From the NCBI GenBank assembly GCA_020723365.1, contig DYJB01000066.1, positions 4,116 to 13,351 of the forward strand: 9,236 nucleotides of DNA, written 5' to 3'. The notes under the pieces are model-generated. The model was not told the DNA's origin. It made no database searches and was given only the letters and a program-made list of their open reading frames with translations. Positions 6,877-9,236 of this stretch are shown piece by piece. Position 1 is the stretch's first letter; each line of letters opens with the position of its first letter. The stretch is from Candidatus Aquidulcis sp. GTDB taxonomy: Bacteria > Chloroflexota > Anaerolineae > Anaerolineales > E44-bin32. The translations under genes were made by a program, and so were the position numbers.

Positions 6877-7701
6877 TCAGGACTCGGGGTAGTCGTGGCC
6901 GTTGCCGCCCGACTCGGGGCCGGCCAGGACGACGTGGACGGAGCGCGCCTTGAGCTCGGCGCGCGACTCGGGCGAGAGGCCACCGTCGACCACCAGCGTG
7001 TGCACCTGCTCCAGGGCGGCGATCTCGAAGTTCGAGACCACGCCCCACTTGCTGTGGTCGGCGACGATGACCACCGGGCCGCGCGTGCGATCGACCATCG
7101 TCTGGGCGATCTCGGCCTCGACGCTCGAGGGCGTGGTGCAGCCGTACTTGAGGCTGATCCCGTCGACGCCGATGAAACACAGGCCGGCGCAGAACTGGCG
7201 CAGCTGGTCATTGGCGAAGCGGCCGACGGTCGAGACGGCCCGCGGTCGGAAGGATCCGCCGAGCAGGATGACCTCGAAGGGCGTCTCGCGGGCGTCGCAG
7301 GCGAGGGTGATGTTGTTGGTCACCAGGATCAGATTGCTGAGGTCGGTGCGGGCCCGCAGCGCCCGCAGCACCTCGGTGGTGGTGGTGCCCGAGTTGAGCA
7401 GGACGGTGTCGCCGTCCTTGACCATCGCCGCCGCGGCGCGGCCGATCCAGCGCTTCTCCTCCGGGTGGGCCAGGGCGGAGTGGGAGTAGGCCGGCTCGAG
7501 GGGCATGCGCTGGCTGAGGATGGCGCCGCCGTAGGCGCGCTCAACGACACCCAGGCGCTCGAGCTCCTCCAGGTCGCGCCGGATGGTCGCCTCCGAGGCG
7601 CCCAGCATCTCGGACAGCACCGACGAGCGCACAATCTGGTGGATCTCCAGGTACTCCCGGATCATGCGGTGGCGCTGGGCAGGAATCAGCGTCTTCGGCA
7701 T
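6877..7701 (-). CDS. DeoR-family transcriptional regulator
   Basis: A 274-residue DNA-binding regulator. The N-terminal winged helix-turn-helix ends in the DeoR signature SEATIRRDLEELERLGVVERAYGGA (residues 36-60). The C-terminal DeoRC sensor domain shows DTVLLNSGTTTTEVLRAL (98-115, the phospho-ligand loop), TNNITLA (128-134), LLGGSFRP (146-153), GVDGIS (178-183) and EAEIAQTM (195-202). The family represses transport and catabolic operons and releases DNA on binding a phosphorylated sugar or related intermediate. ATG 7699-7701 starts the canonical MPKTLIPAQRHRMI opening; the in-frame ATG at 7798-7800 would place the promoter and a 33-residue non-family leader inside the gene. The SD is weak (AGGA just before TTCTG-ATG), which fits low expression. 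It is the first gene of the five-gene unit. A LacI-like palindrome and an inverted repeat upstream are candidate autoregulatory sites. Confidence 0.9.
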   Translation of the reverse strand: MPKTLIPAQRHRMIREYLEIHQIVRSSVLSEMLGASEATIRRDLEELERLGVVERAYGGAILSQRMPLEPAYSHSALAHPEEKRWIGRAAAAMVKDGDTVLLNSGTTTTEVLRALRARTDLSNLILVTNNITLACDARETPFEVILLGGSFRPRAVSTVGRFANDQLRQFCAGLCFIGVDGISLKYGCTTPSSVEAEIAQTMVDRTRGPVVIVADHSKWGVVSNFEIAALEQVHTLVVDGGLSPESRAELKARSVHVVLAGPESGGNGHDYPES

Positions 7702-7788
7702 CAGAATCCTGCAAACGTTTACAAGGACAGGCGGACGGGAAGGGCGGCCGGCGCCGCCAAAGCGCAGGATCATTATGAGGGATTCTGA
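7701..7788. repeat. 9-bp inverted repeat flanking the repressor promoter and start codon
   Basis: TCAGAATCC at 7701-7709 is the exact reverse complement of GGATTCTGA at 7780-7788. On the minus strand the distal copy lies inside the spacer between the proposed -35 and -10 boxes, and the proximal copy overlaps the SD region and the first base of the ATG of the DeoR gene. Centre-to-centre distance is 79 bp, roughly 7.5 helical turns. The placement is what a repressor looping site would need, but nine bases is short and chance cannot be excluded. Confidence 0.4.
7710..7723. promoter_or_regulatory. LacI/GalR-like near-palindromic operator candidate
   Basis: TGCAAACGTTTACA is a 14-base palindrome with one mismatched pair (C at position 3 against A at position 12). 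The core AAACGTTT and the TGnAAACGTTTnCA frame match the general operator pattern of LacI-family repressors. It lies 9-22 bases before the start codon of the DeoR-family gene, downstream of the proposed promoter, where binding would block transcription. The only regulator in the window is of DeoR type. Confidence 0.5.
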
Positions 7789-7800
7789 CGTGATTTGCAA
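7772..7800 (-). promoter_or_regulatory. Sigma70-like promoter for the minus-strand operon
   Basis: On the minus strand TTGCAA (7795-7800, four of six -35 bases) and CATAAT (7772-7777, five of six -10 bases) are separated by exactly 17 bp. Transcription would begin near 7765, giving a leader of about 64 nt before the DeoR start. No comparable promoter was found in the gaps between the downstream genes. Confidence 0.55.
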
Positions 7801-7962
7801 GCAGGGGCGAAAACGGCTTCAGATCGGTGCGCCGGCGCTCTGGATGGCCACCGCCGGGGGGTGTACCGAGGGCTTGAATACCACCTGGAAGGTCAGATTC
7901 GGAAACCTGGAGCGTCATTTGGCCGGATCAGGTTGAAGACGAATGATTGGAATTGGATGGAT

Positions 7963-7991
7963 TTGTGTAACCCCCAAGTCTGGGCTATAAT
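7963..7991 (+). promoter_or_regulatory. Sigma70-like promoter for the nucleotidyltransferase-CBS unit
   Basis: A perfect -10 box TATAAT (7986-7991) lies 17 bp after TTGTGT (7963-7968), which keeps the TTG of the -35 box. Transcription would start near 7998, giving a leader of about 40 nt before ATG 8038. A short direct repeat, ATTGGA-ATTGGA (7946-7957), sits immediately upstream in an AT-richer patch of an otherwise GC-rich region. Confidence 0.65.
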
Positions 7992-8037
7992 CCATACGTT
8001 AGCAACCGATTGCAGACTTCCCTCCAGGGTCACAGCC

Positions 8038-8829
8038 ATGCCTGAGTCGACGGTCGGGATGGGGCAGCAGGGCCGCGCCGAGCGTGAGCGCTTCGAGAAC
8101 GAGGTGCGGCGCATCGTCGAGGCCGGCAACGCCGCCGGCGTCACGCTGCGCCTGTTGGGTTCACTGGCCTTCCAGTTTCACTGTCCGGCGTTCGGCTTCC
8201 TGCAGGAGAAGATGGGGCGGGCCTACACCGACATCGACTTCGCCGGCTACGGCCGGGAAGCCAAGAACGTACGCGCCCTGATGGCCGGCCTCGGCTACAG
8301 CGAGGACAAGGAAGTCTGGGTGGTCTCCGAGGGCGGCCGGGCGATCTTCAATCACACCTCGCTCGATCTGCACGTCGACGTCTTCTACGAGAAACTGGAC
8401 TTCTGCCACGTCATCCCCTGGGCGGGGCGCCTGGAGCAGGACAGCCCCACCATCCCGCTGGCCGAGCTGCTGCTGGAGAAGATGCAGATCGTGCAGATCA
8501 ACGAGAAGGATGTGATCGATACGATCATGCTCCTGCTCGAGCACCCGCTGGGGGAAAGCGACCGCGAGACGATCAACATGAAGCGCGTAGCCAAACTGTG
8601 CTCCGAGGAATGGGGGCTGTGGCGCACGGCGACCATGAACCTCAACAAGGTGCGGCAGTTGGCCGCCGGCTACCCCCAGCTGAGCGACAAGCAGAAGACC
8701 GACGTGGCGGTGCAGGTGGAAGGGGCCATCGCCCACATCGAGGCGGCCCCCAAGTCGATGGCCTGGCGCATGCGTGCCCGCGTCGGCGACCGGGTCAAAT
8801 GGTACAAGGACGTCGACGAGGTCTCGTGA
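8038..8829 (+). CDS. MNT-fold nucleotidyltransferase-like protein
   Basis: The 263-residue protein carries the minimal pattern of the polymerase-beta-type nucleotidyltransferase fold: LRLLGSLAF (38-45, the GS motif G41-S42), YTDIDFAGYG (63-72, metal-binding D65 and D67) and LDLHVDVFYEK (109-119, D114 as third acidic residue), then IPLAELLLEKMQIV (139-152), a helix with a conserved Lys (K148) seen in AbiEii/DUF1814-type and kanamycin-nucleotidyltransferase-like proteins. Such enzymes transfer a nucleoside monophosphate to protein, RNA or a small molecule. I do not recognise the specific subfamily, and no AbiEi-type antitoxin is next to it. ATG 8038 is chosen because the promoter lies just upstream; its SD (AGGGT about nine bases away) is weak. 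The following CBS gene starts 19 bp after the stop, so the two form an operon. The target is unknown. Confidence 0.65.
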   Translation: MPESTVGMGQQGRAERERFENEVRRIVEAGNAAGVTLRLLGSLAFQFHCPAFGFLQEKMGRAYTDIDFAGYGREAKNVRALMAGLGYSEDKEVWVVSEGGRAIFNHTSLDLHVDVFYEKLDFCHVIPWAGRLEQDSPTIPLAELLLEKMQIVQINEKDVIDTIMLLLEHPLGESDRETINMKRVAKLCSEEWGLWRTATMNLNKVRQLAAGYPQLSDKQKTDVAVQVEGAIAHIEAAPKSMAWRMRARVGDRVKWYKDVDEVS

Positions 8830-8848
8830 CCGGGCGGGGAGACGGAAC

Positions 8849-9236
8849 ATGAAGAAGTCGGTTGGCGACTTGATGCACCGCGGCCTGATCTCCTGCAAGA
8901 CCAGCACCACGCTGGGCCAGGTGGCCACGCTGCTGACCGAGCACCACGTGCACGCCCTGATCGTGTCCGACCGCGACGGCCGGCCGGCGGGCATCATCAG
9001 CGACTTCGACCTGCTGGCCGGCGAGTGGCTGTCGACCGACGAGGCCAGCCTGGCGACGATGCGCCAGCTGACGGCCGGCGACCTGATGACCACCCCCATC
9101 GACACGATCGAGGCCGACGTCCCGGCCCACGTGGCCGCCCACCGCCTGGTGGACGAGGGCATCAGCCGCCTGCTGGTGACCGAGAAGGGCAAGCCGGCCG
9201 GCATCGTTTCGATCTCCGACTTCGTCGCCAGCCTGG
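8849..9236 (+). CDS. CBS-pair domain protein, truncated by window end
   Basis: The first 129 residues of a protein whose end lies beyond the window. Two CBS repeats are visible: VGDLMHRGLISCKTSTTLGQ onward (5-60), closing with PAGIISDFDLLAG, and AGDLMTTPIDTIEAD onward (76-129), closing with PAGIVSISDFVASL. CBS pairs bind adenine nucleotides or other adenosyl ligands in the cleft between the repeats and act as energy or metabolite sensors. There is no other domain before the first repeat, so this may be a stand-alone CBS pair if it ends soon after the window edge. ATG 8849-8851 has a good GGGGAGA site six bases upstream and lies 19 bp after the nucleotidyltransferase stop, which implies co-expression and possibly a nucleotide-responsive partner role. 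Confidence 0.88.
   Translation, partial: MKKSVGDLMHRGLISCKTSTTLGQVATLLTEHHVHALIVSDRDGRPAGIISDFDLLAGEWLSTDEASLATMRQLTAGDLMTTPIDTIEADVPAHVAAHRLVDEGISRLLVTEKGKPAGIVSISDFVASL

Larger units (their letters stand above)
7702..8037. other. Divergent control region between the DeoR operon and the nucleotidyltransferase gene
   Basis: These 336 bases separate two divergently transcribed units. From left to right they hold the LacI-like palindrome (7710-7723), the minus-strand promoter (7772-7800), a stretch without recognisable elements (7801-7940), and an AT-richer zone with the plus-strand promoter (7963-7991). An in-frame plus-strand reading extends back to 7795, but it crosses the TATAAT box and gives a sequence with no family likeness, so it is treated as non-coding. 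Confidence 0.6.

Noticed and set aside
7702..7765. Possible riboswitch or leader peptide in the DeoR leader, and in the 5771-5865 gap before the permease.
   Set aside because: No glycine-, SAM-, THF- or other recognisable aptamer core, no terminator/antiterminator pair and no convincing short ORF were seen by eye.
5797..7788. 663-codon plus-strand open frame opposite the phosphoesterase and DeoR genes.
   Set aside because: It spans two genuine minus-strand genes and their gap and shows only mirrored coding bias.
7795..8037. 81-residue N-terminal extension of the nucleotidyltransferase.
   Set aside because: It contains the TATAAT promoter box, has no SD, and reads as non-conserved sequence; ATG 8038 gives a compact domain start.
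8038..8829. An AbiE-type abortive infection toxin-antitoxin module.
   Set aside because: The fold similarity is limited to short motifs and there is no AbiEi-like winged-helix antitoxin next to it; the downstream gene is a CBS-pair protein.

Overview
The window is GC-rich, bacterial and densely coding, with no RNA gene, CRISPR array, transposase or other sign of a mobile element. Gene content (a PAF-acetylhydrolase-like esterase, a sarcosine/dimethylglycine-dehydrogenase-type FAD/GcvT fusion, an APC permease, a DeoR regulator, a CBS-pair protein) and the strong Shine-Dalgarno sites (AGGAGGT type) would fit a free-living heterotroph such as a member of the Chloroflexota. That placement is an impression from the protein sequences, not a demonstrated assignment.

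Layout. (1) 2-244, plus strand: the last 80 codons of a PAF-acetylhydrolase/dienelactone-hydrolase-like alpha/beta hydrolase. (2) 245-355: a convergent intergenic gap with a perfect 12-bp hairpin, the likely bidirectional terminator. (3) 356-7701, minus strand: five co-directional genes read from right to left: a DeoR-family repressor, a calcineurin-like metallophosphoesterase, an APC-superfamily amino acid/amine permease, an 808-residue FAD-dependent N-methylglycine-dehydrogenase-like protein with a C-terminal GcvT (folate) domain, and a choline-kinase/APH-fold kinase. Gaps are 15, 95, 145 and 89 bp. The two longest contain striking GC-rich inverted repeats. (4) 7702-8037: a 336-bp divergent control region with a sigma70-like promoter on each strand, a LacI-like palindrome and a 9-bp inverted repeat placed around the repressor promoter and start codon. 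(5) 8038 to the end, plus strand: an MNT-fold nucleotidyltransferase-like protein followed by a CBS-pair protein that runs off the window.

How the genes may work together. The minus-strand set looks like a regulated uptake-and-catabolism operon. The permease would import an amino-acid-like or N-methylated amine, the FAD/GcvT enzyme would oxidatively demethylate it and pass the one-carbon unit to tetrahydrofolate, and the kinase would phosphorylate a choline- or amino-alcohol-like substrate. The DeoR protein, whose family usually senses phosphorylated metabolites, would control the set. The substrate is not determined by the sequence. Three of the enzymes have substitutions at normally diagnostic residues: Trp at the usual covalent-FAD His position, Asn for the His of the kinase HxDxxxxN motif, and Asp for the His of the phosphoesterase GNH motif. 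The locus may therefore be a divergent version of known choline/sarcosine catabolism.
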